Below the pieces are notes generated by a model, which had not been told where the DNA came from, ran no database searches, and worked only from the letters and a program-made list of their open reading frames with translations. Below are positions 11,874 to 23,861 of a stretch of 64,000 nt of DNA, in pieces. Position 1 is the first letter of the stretch. Each line of letters begins with the position of its first letter. Both the position numbers and the translations under genes were made by a program. This DNA is from Pseudoscleropodium purum (Eukaryota > Streptophyta > Bryopsida > Hypnales > Brachytheciaceae), in NCBI GenBank assembly GCA_963969395.1, contig OZ017796.1, forward strand, positions 36,136,243-36,200,242. Reading direction: 5' to 3'.

Positions 11874-12141
11874 CTAGACATCGCAGTTACAATAAGCTTC
11901 CATTCCATCAACAGCTCGATCCGCCAATTCAATTATCCTTTCTACCGCCGTGATCAAATCACGCCATTGAACTCGTTCCAGCTCAAAATATTCGAGCCCA
12001 TTGCCCAGACACTCACTCCTCAACAACCTTGACAAGTGTTTCTACGAAAACATCCGAAGTGCCGGTCGAAGATGCAGAATTCCAGACAAAATCTAAACCA
12101 GGGTCACTCGAAATCCCAGCTCTGCCAAAACTAATTAACAT
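11874..12141 (-). other. Two abutting open segments past the PLP gene stop
   Basis: After the PLP-fold stop codon, a different minus-strand frame is open from ATG at 12141 to TGA at 12013 (42 residues, ending VFVETLVKVVEE). The third frame then carries on as CLGNGLEYFELERVQWRDL and IELADRAVDGMEAYC up to TAG at 11876-11874. The two join if one copy of a GAGT tandem doublet (in gaggagtgagtgtc) is ignored. The composition looks protein-like, with a likely amphipathic helix. It may be a decayed C-terminal extension, an alternatively spliced exon (GTGAGT at the break is also a good donor), or chance. I do not recognise the family. Confidence 0.3.
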
Positions 12142-12160
12142 CCCAAGAAGTCTTCCCCGT

Positions 12161-15100
12161 TCACGCCTGCCGCAAGCTCATCCTCGTCCCCGACTCTTCC
12201 TTGAGCTTCGCCGCCTGCGTCTCCACAAACCCCGGATTCCTGAAACACATCAAAAACTGCACCAACCGATAGGCGTCTTCGAAGTTCGACACCGGCCCCA
12301 AGGAAACTTGCACACACGAAAACTCCGCCACTCTCTCCTGAAACACACTCAAATTCTTCTTCCTCTCACTCGGCGGCCCCAACAAATTCGCCACCCCAGG
12401 ATTCACTGGCACCGAGCCCACTCCTACCGCAATTCGATACTTCGCCGCAATCTTCTTCACCAACGTGGGCTTAATATGCTCCCCAGTACAGTCCAACACA
12501 TTAAATGAGACGATGTTCCCCCGATTCTCCTCCGTGAACGGACTGTACACATTCACCAAGTGCCAAAACTCATCCTCATGTCGTAAGGATTTCAAGTTAT
12601 GCACTATCCACAGCGAGAGTGCTTTCACTCGTTTGTTGACAGTGGGGAGTCCCAGTGATTCCAGGTGTTGTAACCCGAAGTTCAGACTTGCGAAGAGGAG
12701 AAAAGGGGGGCTTTCATCTTCACAGACAATGTGGTAATCTTCACCATGCCAGTAAGGCACTTTGGAAGTCAAAGTGATGGTGGTGTCCGACTCGGTGAAT
12801 TCGGTTTCAGGGATGCGGTTGACGGTGACGCAGAAGGAGGAGCGTTTGATGAGGACGAAGCCCATGCTGGAGGGGTAGCCGACCATGTTTTCGAAAGAGC
12901 CGATGACGAAGTCCGGGAGGTGGTGGGAGAGATCGAGAGGGGCGGTGGGGATGAGAGTGGAAGCGTCGAGCAAGACTTGCCAGCCGGATTTGTGGGCTTT
13001 GGAGATCCAGTCCAGGGAGTGTTGGATGCCAGTGATGGAGGACTGGGCGGGGTAGATGAAGAGGCTGCCGGATGGGTGGAAGAAGCGGCGTTTAAGAAGC
13101 GGAACGAGATTGGGTTTCGTCATGCAGAAGTCATTTTCTCCGAGGGGAGCGAGGATTGGTTGGCCGCCCACGGCCACGGCGGCGTTGATGAGCTGGAAAC
13201 ACAACACATGTTACTAACACAAAACATCACATGTTGCAGACTGAGATGTTAGTATTGCAAGTAGCACAAAAACACCAAATGTTTATCAGCTTGATGAAGG
13301 CATCACATTTCTAAAAGCCAAAATTGTGATTTTGAAATTCACAGATTCTAATAACTAGGACTGACATAGATCTGTGGTTCCAGAAGAGTATCTGGAAAAA
13401 TGCCGATCTCTGGAAATTATGCCAAAATCACGAGTATGACCAGAAGTGTAACAAATACGAAGGATTACGAGCTAGACATAATGGACACAAAGTTGTGACT
13501 TTCCAGTGCACAGACTCTAATGACAGGATCTGGAAATGTGCCAATCTCTGGTACTTATGCCAGAATCACGAGTAGACCAGAAGTGTAACAAATACGAGCT
13601 AGATAGACTGGACACAAGGAAGGACAAGAACATATGAAATAAGACTAGGAAACAGAGGAGAAAAAAAAACAAGAGACACCTCATTTTAGGAATAGAAGCC
13701 TGGCATGAACATTACTTGGAGCTAGGAAGGAATAAACGAAACGGAGCTACTGTACTAACATTGTTAGCTCCTGGAAAATCTTCGAAGCAAGTCCCCCGAC
13801 ACTAACTGCAATCACTGGAACATCGATTTTCATGGCAAGAGAAGAGCAATAAAAATGTACCTGTCGAACACATTCGTGGTTATCTTGGCACACCAAGACC
13901 GGGCTGTTTTTTCGAAACGGGTACGCATTGGCCACCAGCCGATACGCCGAGCGGTAGCTTGTCGTGAACACCACCGAGTATTTGACTCTGGACGTGTTGA
14001 ACATGCGCAGCAAGCGCGTCTGCACATCCGAAACGTGCTGGCGCAAGTGACTCGCTAAGTTGGTGCCCAAACAGTGCTCCTCCGCCATCACCACTCGCGT
14101 GTGCTCCTCAGCCTGTACAAATATTTCAATGGGACAACGTCAGTTTACGAAACCAGTTATGAATGGTACTTACAACTTCTAAACACTACAATAACCAAAT
14201 CTACTGAAGAGTACATTGATCGACAACACCCTTTGCACCAGAACCTACAAAATCGTGGATCCCTCCAAAGATTACAAACACATTCTGGTCCGCTTCGTTC
14301 TAAATTAGATTAACCTTTTTCTATTCTAATTATCCACGCAAAATTTTGATCGATGTAAACCTCACGAGATAACGAAGTCAGACGGAGGCTAAAATTAACA
14401 TGTTCACTACATCAAAGCATGGGATCTTATAATCGTCTTGATCTAATACCCAGATCTGCAGGAGAGATTTCTCTCGCCCAAAGAACCATTTCAGTAAACA
14501 AGCGGTTCATTGACAACACCCCCGGCATCAGAATCTTCAAACTCGTATTATCTAGTTCCCTCCAAACCTTACATTGTCATTGCCCCCCTAGAATATCAGA
14601 GCCTGTTCCTGTAGTGGCTATCCACTCCAAGGCCACGTTTTTGATGTAAAGTTTCCACTACAACAGATCGGAAGCTAGTAGTACAACACCTCATCAATGG
14701 TGCTCCTTTTGATCTAACCAGTGTCCCATGATTACTAAAAACCATACACTAGAGCAATGACATTCTCACACGATTCTCCAGACGGAGAGTCCATATCTTA
14801 AGCATATTCTGAGCTCGTAACAACGAAACAAGAGCTACAAATAATGTTGTAAGCTAGACTTGAACAAACCTGACACTTGGAGTAAACCTTACATTAAACC
14901 AAACCAGAAGCTCAAAGTAGCATTACTCCATCAATGGCGCTACTATTGATGTAAGCAGTTGCCACGATTCCTAAAAACCATACATTCGGGAAACGATGTT
15001 TTCACGTCTCTCCGATCCGGGTTAGTGTCCATAACTGAAGCATATTTTCAGCCTTCTACCAACCAAGCAAAAGCTGAAAAGAATGTTGTCCGACACTAGA

Positions 15101-15756
15101 ATTCAACGAACCTGAAACTTGGAGGCAAGTGCAAAATTGGCGTGATCCAAATACGTCTGCCTCTGCGCGGCCAACTCCGGGTACTGATCCTTCCTCACAA
15201 TATCCAGCATCAAGCTCTCCGAGTATTCCCGATTGGCTTCCATGAACCTCGCCTCCGCCTCATTGAAATCCACAAATTCTTCCGTGACATGTCCATCCAG
15301 AGACGACCAAGTGGAGGATATTGACGAAGTCCGGTCCAAGCTATCAACACTGGAGAGCGTAGTGGGATGCCCTGCTGCTGCTTGAAACCTCGGCGAATTC
15401 ATGAACTCTTGTTGTTGTAGGAACGTCTTCCGACTGGGTTGCAACCCACTGGGAGGTCTTGTGGTGTTGATCGATGTTAAGGTGGGTTCCAGGATTCGCC
15501 GACTGTCGCCGTTGGAGTGTAATGGAAGGTCTAGACGAGAGGTCCAGATGTTATGGCTGGGGTTGCTGGTCGGATGTTCAGAAATTCGTTCCTTGAAGAG
15601 GAAGACGGCGCCTTCGCTGGAGGTTTGCTTCATCTTGAGACTAGTGGGAATGGATTCTACGTCGATCGAGTGTTTCAGACTGCGCTCGAGCTTCTTCACT
15701 GGGGTGAGGTCGGAAGAGTCGCGCATGTGGTGGAGACTCATGCGGTTAATGTCCAT
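12161..15756 (-). CDS. MOCOS/NifS-like PLP-fold aminotransferase-superfamily protein
   Basis: Three exons on the minus strand: 15756-15112, 14112-13861 and 13192-12161, all with GT-AG junctions and all phase 0, giving 642 residues. It resembles the plant family related to the N-terminal half of molybdenum cofactor sulfurase (Arabidopsis At2g23520/At4g37100 type), a fold-type I PLP domain. Recognisable segments are YLDHANFALASKFQ (residues 202-215), VVFTTSYRSAYRLVANAYPF in exon 2, LLDAS near 373-377, and LGPVSNFEDAYRLVQFL near the C-terminus. Residues 1-170 are low-complexity and polar. At the position of the Schiff-base lysine in MOCOS (SFYKIFG) this protein has SFENMVG with Asn401, so it may not bind PLP covalently. 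There is no C-terminal MOSC domain. The Met at 13207 of the exon-3 open frame lies in intron and is not a start. An in-frame TAG sits eight codons upstream of the chosen ATG. Confidence 0.85.
13319..13617. repeat. Tandem duplication inside PLP-gene intron 2
   Basis: Two adjacent direct copies of about 140 bp. 'cacgagtatgaccagaagtg' (near 13430) recurs as 'cacgagtagaccagaagtg' (near 13567), followed in both by 'taacaaatacga'. 'gtgattttgaaattcacag' near 13328 corresponds to 'gtgactttccagtgcacag' near 13494. Both copies lie wholly within the intron 13193-13860. Confidence 0.75.
14672..15125. repeat. Tandem duplication spanning the PLP-gene exon 1 donor
   Basis: The segment at about 14925-15125 (exon 1 end plus start of intron 1) has a direct copy at about 14672-14885, offset about 242 bp. 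Shared blocks are 'taaaaaccataca', 'tccata..t.aagcatatt' and, at the exon edge, 'cctgaaacttggag' (15111) against 'cctgacacttggag' (14869). The copy therefore contains a duplicate donor, CAG|GTTTGT on the minus strand, beside the real CAG|GTTCGT. Confidence 0.7.
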
Positions 15757-17430
15757 CTCATCGTCACTTACTATCTAGAAAGGGCACACACGGACACAAG
15801 AGCGCGCGCACACACAAGCACAGTCCTTCAGTTTCGAAAACCTCAGATTTAGTAAAAGTTGACCACCCAGCTCTAAATTAATTCTTGCAGATTGAATTCG
15901 ATCATACGTTGCTCGGGAGTTCAGTACTACATTTGCAGCAAAGGTTCAACGTGATAAGACTGGCTATTCAAACTAGAAATGTATTACAATTCGGGACACA
16001 AGAGTTGCAAATGATCGAAGACTTAGAAACTACGACCCACGTTACCGAATGCACCAACTTCAGATTCAACAGCTTCAGGATTATCCCTATTGCAGATGCA
16101 ATAGTTGTGTCTGATTAAAGGTTTTGACTAGAAACTACAACACTGTTGACTGCACTAACGAAATTAGATTCGTGAACGATGAATCGATTTCAGTGAAATT
16201 GCCGCAGTTTCAATGCAGCCTCCGATCTACACTCATCCTAGCTAGTTTCCCAAATCTCTGTTCGCACTCTACAACAAGGCCTTTTCAAAGACTATGACTA
16301 AACTAGCAACAGACAATGCCATCAACTCTGGCTAGAAACTTAGCTAGATAGCAACTGCAGGATGGATAGACGACTCGAATGCACACAAGTTGAGTCAGTC
16401 TATACCGGCATGGTCCGAGAGCGCAGCTTCCCGGGAGAGTTGAACATTGTATATCTCAGTAGCTCACTCAATCTCGAGAGCCCAATCGCATCAACACCGA
16501 AGTGAGCACCGAAGCTCCCAATGCAAGCTCCTGCTGCAACAGGGAACCATAGCTACGACCGCCCATTACAGGTCTACAGATTGCCACTCGCGAACTCTGA
16601 CACGAACTGGATTTGCAAAAAGGAGCCCCTGGAATGCAAGCTATCGACGCAAGAAAACGGAAGGGTGATCGAGAACTGGGTGCACTAGCAAGAGGACAAG
16701 TTTGAAAAGCAGAAGAGACCCAAGCGTGCGGGGAGAAGGGGAGTGGAGACATTAACAGGCGAAGACTCCGGAAGCTCCGGGGGCGCTTACTACGTAGCTA
16801 CTGTAGGCTTTAAGCCCTGTAGTAAGTCTAGGTACCTGTAGAAAGAGACTGTAGTACGGGACCATAGTAAGGGACTAGTGAGTGGCTGTAATGGGTCGGT
16901 GGGTATCACCTGGGTAGAGCACGGCCTGAGTATGGCCTAGGTATCACGTAGGTGTCAACCAATGTATCAACCAACCGCTAAAAGGAAAGTCCTATTGAGA
17001 AATCGCTTTATATTTGGGGTCAAGCTTATAGAATCAAAATTGTGACGATTCTCATGCTTAGGACATCTTTTTACATTAGAAGTGAGAAGGTGTGGATAGC
17101 AAGTTTATAGCCAATCAGAGCTTCTAGAATTGACAAGAGTAAGGAATGTAACTTCGCACTTGAAAAATTTAAGTTGGAGAAGAAAACGTTGAAATATTGT
17201 CCACATCATTCTTTCCCTTGGTAACAAAAAAATGCCATATGTCATCTTGTGAATGGTGTGAGGTGACTTAGACCCCTCAGAATGTGACATAGAAATCCAA
17301 TCGGACCTTCACGGAAGGGTTCAAACTCTTTTTTTAAAGGGCAATATAAAGAGCATAATAAAGTAGACAAAAAAAAGTAAACAAAATTTTTTATAACATA
17401 CGTTAGATAAAATCCACCATGCCGCAAAAG
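15757..17430. promoter_or_regulatory. 5' flank of the PLP-fold gene
   Basis: Mixed-composition sequence upstream of the minus-strand start codon, presumably 5' leader and promoter. An alternating CA/CG tract lies at about 15785-15822. From about 16780 to 16970 the text is rich in short TGTAGTA/GTAGG-type motifs. I cannot place a TATA box or transcription start. Open frames here on both strands look non-coding. Confidence 0.35.
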
Positions 17431-17439
17431 CATGCTCCT

Positions 17440-18137
17440 GTAGCCCCAACCAGTTACATAGCAACTGGAGGATCCGCTTCATTTTTTATTTTATTATTAG
17501 GGGTGGGGGGCAGTTTTGAGCCCTGTCAAACCGTACATTCCATTCATCCTGCCCTAGGAGACCTCGTGGCATCCATTCCTTCGTAGAAGCCGGGATTAAT
17601 TTAAATTTATCATGGGTGCCCCCATATAGTCATTTCCTTTTTAATTTTTTTTAGTTTGGATCCCAAGGTTCCCTTTTTCCCACTGTAGCCAGAAGGTTTG
17701 CATCATTTCGCCAGTTTGGCGCAATTTGGAGTTCCAGCTACAATTGGGGGAATGGGGGACTGATGGTGGTGGGGTGTATGGAGACCTCATTTTGGCTTCA
17801 TGCACGGAATTCGGGCCTTCTACTTTTATTTTTATCTTTAAATCTGCCCGGTGGCCTTGAGTGGCGGGTGGGGTTCATTCATTTGATACCACTTGTATTT
17901 TTTTTTAAATTGCTATCAGCTCATTAGTTGGTGGATCCGTTGCTGATTTCCAGTCTGGAATGTGCACTGCCGTCTTGAGGCTATAATTTGTACGTTTGTT
18001 TTTAATATAACAATTCGTGGAAATAGATTTATTTCAAAATGGTCACAGCCGCCTTAAGGCTATTTGTTTGTTGGGGGTTTATAAATCAAATGAGTGAAGA
18101 TACTTTTTTTTCTGTGGGCGTTGTAGCTAGCTAGAGT
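17440..18137. other. Moderately GC-rich spacer of unknown nature
   Basis: Less AT-rich than the surroundings but with no sustained open frame and no element ends I recognise. Confidence 0.35.
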
Positions 18138-18157
18138 TCAAAACTCTTTGTTCTCAT

Positions 18158-18240
18158 GTCCAGCCTTTTGGCTTGGTTGCTTTACCATGATTTTTAATGC
18201 GATGGGTCTCCCATTTGTTTAAAAAAAAAAAAAAAAAAAA
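18158..18240 (+). mobile_element. Short poly(A)-tailed retroinsertion with target duplication
   Basis: About 63 bp of unique sequence (starting gtccagccttttggcttgg) followed by an uninterrupted A tract of about 20 bases. It is flanked by an exact direct repeat aactctttgttctcat at 18142-18157 and 18241-18256. A poly(A) tail plus a 16-nt target duplication is the signature of LINE-mediated target-primed reverse transcription, so this is a 5'-truncated LINE, a SINE, or a retrocopy of a small transcript. Its source is not identified. Confidence 0.8.
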
Positions 18241-18256
18241 AACTCTTTGTTCTCAT

Positions 18257-21200
18257 ATTGTTGTCATTGAATGAATGAATTGAGGAATGAATGATATTCT
18301 CAAGAAAATTAAAGATGAAGAGGCTAATTTGGGCAAAGTTCATTGTCAATGAAGTGGATATTGAACTCCACATTAAAGGTAGATTTAATTTAATATATAC
18401 TAGTGATTCAACCATTTCAACCATTTGCAACAACACCCCATTGCAAAAGGAACATATCATAGTATGACATGGCTTTTGTTTTTGCAATGATGAAAAAATT
18501 ATTTTTTTCCACCCACAATAGTTTGTTTATATTTATATAAATTATATGAATTAAAGATGATTAACTAATATTTGATTAAAATGGTAGTATTCCTCAAACT
18601 TGGCACTTTTAGGTTCAATACATGCGGTATGAACTATAAACCTATCCTAGATTTCAAGATTTCAAGGTTTGAAATCTATACCAATCTTAGAAAATTAATG
18701 GGAAAATGATAGAAAAATAGCACCATTCTAACAAAATATTTGTTGATTTCAATTTTGTAGTCTTGTAATTATATTACAATTCACCATTTCTTCATTGTGA
18801 ACAAAATGTCATGTTCTTTCAAATTTGAAGAATCATAAAAGCAGGAAATGCTATAATTAATTATTACAATTTTGTTTACTGGTAATATGCAAGTAGGCTT
18901 TGAAATGGTTCAAGGTACCAATAGTGGTTCATTTAACAAAGGATCCATTAAAAGCATTTTGATTATTGTGATTATGAATGCCAATTGATGCTGCTTCAAA
19001 TTATTCATACCCAATGTAACGCTAAAATCTTTTCCTACCCTACCTTGGGTCAAATTCATTCAAAAAAGAATTCAAAAAAGAATTGAATATGGCATGTAAT
19101 GAAATTTTCAGAAGTTTAAATGTGGCATAATTGAATAGTGAAGGAAATATTAATGAAATTATTACGAATTCTCAAAAAGAAATGAAAAATGAAAAATAAT
19201 ATAAATATGAAGGTATTTGTTTTATTAACTTAAAAAATCCATAGAATATCTAAGCTTACTAACCTTAGTCTTTTTCTCCATCTTTGAAGAAAGATAGTGT
19301 TCATTGAAAGGGATTGAAATTTGACTAGTCATTTTGTTAATTTTTCAAGTGATGTGAGAACTTTGTTGCTAAAGGTCACAAATGATTCAATAAAGCCCTA
19401 AGTACCATTATAAGTTAAATGCCAAAGATCATAAAATATTCGAAATCTTCTTAAATCAAATTTTGAAAATTATAAATCTAGTTAATAAAAGATAATTCAA
19501 CTTAAAAAGAAATGATTTTGTATGGGGTTTGACAAATCTAACCCTAACATAAGGTATATTTATTTTGTGACAGATTCAATTTGAGGATCCTTTAATTAAT
19601 TTGTTTATACAAGTGTATCCTCCACAAACTTTAGAGTGAACATTCGCATACATTGCAAGTTCAATGTACCTAACTTCAAAAAGTATGTTTTTCAAGCCCT
19701 TTTCAAAGCTGAATTTTTGTCATTAATTTTTTTAAACATATATGTATATCCCATAACTAGTGCATTTTTGTCAATATGTTGTTAGATGGATTGAAATATA
19801 TTGATAAATAATTTAACTAAATGAAATTTTGTAATCATTCTTAAAAAGTTTATAAATTGAAAGGTGTTGGTACTTAATGAAATAAAAAACTAAATTGCTC
19901 ATATCATTTGATAAAAAATTGAGAACTATAAATCTAAGCATTTAGGATGTTCTAATAAGCAACTTATTTTATATAATTTTGGTTTGGTTTGGAAGTTTTG
20001 GAAGTTTTCAAAAAATCGAATTAAAAAACAAAAAAATATCACAAGAAGAGAATATACAACACTGATCTTTCATAGAAATTGGATTAAAAGGATTTACCAC
20101 ATAAAAGTTCGAATGAAAAAATTATTTTCCATCCTTTAGACCTATATAAAATCATCCAAAGGACACACAATGTCATCTTTGGTGTTTTAGGGTTAAATCC
20201 TAAACCACCCAAAATAATTGTAAACAACTAGCTATCCAATGAGACCTTGTCTTTATAGCATTGGCTCACTTTCTAAACAAAATCATACACAAACTTCCTC
20301 ACATATACATTGTAGGTTGAAATAATATTGCATTGTACCAATTTCTACATTTTGTAATGGAGATGCTTCAAAATATCATAAAACCAAACAATAATCATCT
20401 CCATGCTCAGAAGGTATTATGTTCTATTAAATGATTGGGAGGGACTCTTCAAGATAATTCAATAATTGTGGTAAGAGAAGTAGCCATATAAGACAATGTT
20501 GTCCATTGTAGGGGGCCTCTTATGTTAGTCCCTATAGCAGTCGATGACTTTTTGAGGAAAGTCCTACTAAAACTTTGGCGAGATATATGTAGATAGTAAC
20601 CATCTTGAGGTGAAGAGTGAGATTTTTTCCAAGTGAAATCCTACGCCTTACTTTGGCCTTTAAATATGTCTCTCAAGATCTCTTTTATGTCTTTCAATTT
20701 TATCTCTTTTGAGGTCACTGGTACTAAATATGAATTCAAATTATCCAAACTTATCATCTACAATTAATATTACTTCCCCGCGTTTCCCTTAAGGATTCCT
20801 CTCTTTGACACACCCAAGAAATTTAATGCCCACATACAAGCACAACCCTAAAGTTCCCCCATATAACTTTTTTTCAATGCCAAGTGTCCTCCCATTCAAT
20901 CAAGAACCAATAAAATTTTGTAGTGACATTGACATTGTTCCACCCCCAATAAGAAGAGCATGGAATTTATTTTTTGTTTCTTAGAAAAGTGCTAAAGTGA
21001 CAACATATAAAAAAAAAATGATGTAGACTAATATTTTAATATTCATCTATATTTTGGATAGAACTATCTTTCCTTCTACATATTTGGATGGATTCCATTT
21101 AAAATTGACAATTTCAATCCAAATCATTTCTAAAAATCGGAACAACTAGGCATCATCATCCAATTTTTCTTCAAGGCTTTGTGCTCTCTAATGCCTTTTG

Positions 21201-21610
21201 CTCTCCAATTACTTTTGGTGCTTTAAGGCATTTAAATGCCTCAAAAAAGTCACTCAGGAAGACCTGTCAAAGTCGCTTCCCCCTCCTTTGGAATTTAATT
21301 ATTAGTCCAGACTGACTAATAATAAATTTAACAAAAACACTGATGAATACACTCGTTGTAACCTCACCCCCTTCAAGAGTCTCCACGCGACTTTAGGGGT
21401 CCAACACATGCCAGGATGTTGTGGGCACACCCCCACTCACTCGGACACCCCCGCTGTTTACCAATAATCATGACCCAGGACTTTGGAATATTAAATGCTT
21501 CCTATCTTAGATCCCCCCTCCGCCCCCCTTTTTCACAATTAATTAAATTCACCTAGTGAGAACGAATTAATAAGTACAGTTAACACTATTTGCTTATTTC
21601 ACTATTTATC
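18257..21610. other. AT-rich spacer
   Basis: No gene or element boundary recognised over about 3.3 kb. Only short random open frames and poly(A)/(T) runs. Confidence 0.4.
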
Positions 21611-21615
21611 ACAGG

Positions 21616-22130
21616 ACGTTAAAAAATCCTCCATTCAAAGTGGGCCAGGTGGGGAGGATTGACCCCTCTATTGCCCCATGTTTTATCCTTGGAGAGAATC
21701 CTGAAATTTTTTGTTTGCCACATATGATAAAATTTGTAAAATTCTGAATTCATATTTGCAATCAGAGACCCCAAATTAGGTAGGGTCATGGTGAAGTACA
21801 AAATTTAAGCGGCACAAAATAGGGGGCAATTTTTGACATTTACCTTCTAATGGGGCGACAGAGGGGTCAATCTTCCTTGGCCTTCAAAGTGGGTCAAGTA
21901 GGGTAATTTTTGGATTATTTGGAATAAAAGTAAAAAGAAGGCCCCTATTTTTGAGCCATGTCTTAGGTATGTTCTAGACCTCTCCTTGATAATTTGGGGT
22001 GTTTGATTGCAAATATGAATTCAAACTTTGCAAAAAAAAAATTATGTGAAAAAAAAATTCTTGTATTTTTTCCCAAGATAAATCTAGCTTGTTGGGATAA
22101 CTTTGAATGGAAGATTTATCATCTTGTGTA
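21616..22130. repeat. Long inverted repeat with a third partial copy
   Basis: The left arm at about 21616-21800 contains 'ctccattcaaagtggg' and 'gaattcatatttgcaatcag'. The right arm at about 21960-22130 contains 'gattgcaaatatgaattc' and 'tttgaatggaagattta' in reverse complement and reverse order. A partial copy in the right-arm orientation follows at about 22245-22370 ('gattgcaaataggaattt'). The short open frames here are repeat sequence. Confidence 0.6.
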
Positions 22131-22379
22131 TTTAATACAATTCACCAATTTAGCAAGGGGGCATTATGGGGGGCATGTTTAAAAAAAAGACCTCCTAATT
22201 TGTGCCTAATTAATTTATCCTAATTTATGCATTTCTTCTAGCTTAATTGATGTCTTTGATTGCAAATAGGAATTTAGAAATTGAAAATTTTATCATCCAT
22301 GGCAAAAAAATTTCATTAAATTTCCTTGGGATGAGTTAGGAGTCAATTGATCTCAGCCAATTCAAAGGGTCCATTCAAT

Positions 22380-23820
22380 TCACATCAATGTGAATCCCTG
22401 TTTGAATCTCTTAATTGTTTAACAACATTTGGAAAGTTTTTGGAGTTACCCTAGTAATGAGCCTTCTCTTTCTAGGAGGCTAGGAGGGTCCTAAAGGCAC
22501 TAGTTGCATCCTTTCTTCATCAAAATCTCTTGGTTCATTTTTGTAGTATTGAATTCTCACCAAACACTTTCTTTCAACTTCAAATTTGCAAAGGCTACAA
22601 TATTCCTTGTTCAAAGATATATCGGGCTTGAAACTAAATTCCAAATTTCATTACAATAGGCATATATGGATGACGAAGCAAAGGTTGGTTGCCACAACCA
22701 TCCTTAAAGCAATAATTACATCCGCCTTGTCCAAGCATTCCAAGTTCCTCAATAACCAATTTTAAAGTGAAAATGGACTTTGCCCCTCCTAAAGCAATAT
22801 CCTTTCTTGTCTAAGAACATATCCATTTCCAACAATCTGGATAATATGTTTGGGGTTTCAAAATGGCAAGTAGTTAAAAAATTTGAAAATTTCACAAAAG
22901 AAATGGCTATATATACACCTTTCATTTCCGCACATTGTTTTATTGTTGGTCCTACCAGTTTTTTTTATGTGGTTACAGATCTTTTGTTTTCACACTCTAA
23001 CTAGTTTCCTTATCTTTCCAAAGGCATTGACTAACTATGAACTACACGGTGATTCTCCCTGAACATTACCGTTTACTACATGACCAAATAACCCAATGCT
23101 AATTTATCCCTCTCAAGCTCAAAATAGCTCATTAAAATCACTTGACAAGTTCAAGTAATTCAAAGCATCCCCACCAATTCTTCCCAATCCCTATCTCCAT
23201 GAATAATAGAATGTGCTTAGATGATTGAAGAAAGCACATTCAAATATATGGACATGGATTGCTATTTTTTTTCTCTAAACATCAATAAAAAGAAGTGAAG
23301 GACAATTTTGAATTCCGTAAACCTCCTCCCCAATTGGGAATTTGGCCTTTCAAAGTTCCGTAAATATTTAACAATGAAGAAGACCGGTACAGACGGAGTC
23401 TTCTTCTTCTTTATCTGGATGAATTTCATCCAAATAGGGATCCCCACAAGGTGGGATGCTCTAATTAATTAATTAATAAATAGTCCACTGTTGAACTCCC
23501 TAGTCCCCTTCCAATCCAATCTCAGTCTTCCATCATAGTGGGGGATCCATGCCCCCTTGGTGAGAGAATGTACCCAGTCTGGGAATCCATGAACTTAAGA
23601 AAAAAATTCTCTCCTAACCACTGCATTACAGGTCAATGTTTACTATAAACTTCCCATAACAGGAATCCGGGGGACCCCAAATTTCGAAGCAGGAAGCTGC
23701 CCCCCACTTTCATCCAGCATCTGGCCCAATGATATATTTGTAAACCGTCGAGAATCAGGGATGAAAAGTGGTAATATGGAGGGAAAAATCAGAAGCTGAG
23801 AATAGTATAAAATACGGAAT
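22380..23820. other. AT-rich spacer
   Basis: No gene recognised. An (ATTA)n tract lies at about 23463-23480. Around 23600-23635 the minus strand has a weak tRNA A-box-like motif, not enough to call a SINE. Confidence 0.35.
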
Positions 23821-23838
23821 GAACAGTGTGAACAGGGG

Positions 23839-23861
23839 ATTTTTTTTTTTTTTTTTTTTTT
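23839..23861. repeat. Poly(T) tract
   Basis: About 22 consecutive T. It could be the poly(A) tail of a minus-strand retroinsertion, but I could not find flanking direct repeats. Confidence 0.8.

Noticed and set aside
12731..13252. 173-residue plus-strand open frame
   Set aside because: It is the exact complement of exon 3 of the PLP-fold gene. Its Gly/Asp/Glu-rich text is a shadow of GC-rich coding sequence.
18158..18190. Similarity of ccagccttttggct to the start of U2 snRNA
   Set aside because: Only about 11 matching bases and no continuation into the branch-site recognition region, so not a U2 copy.
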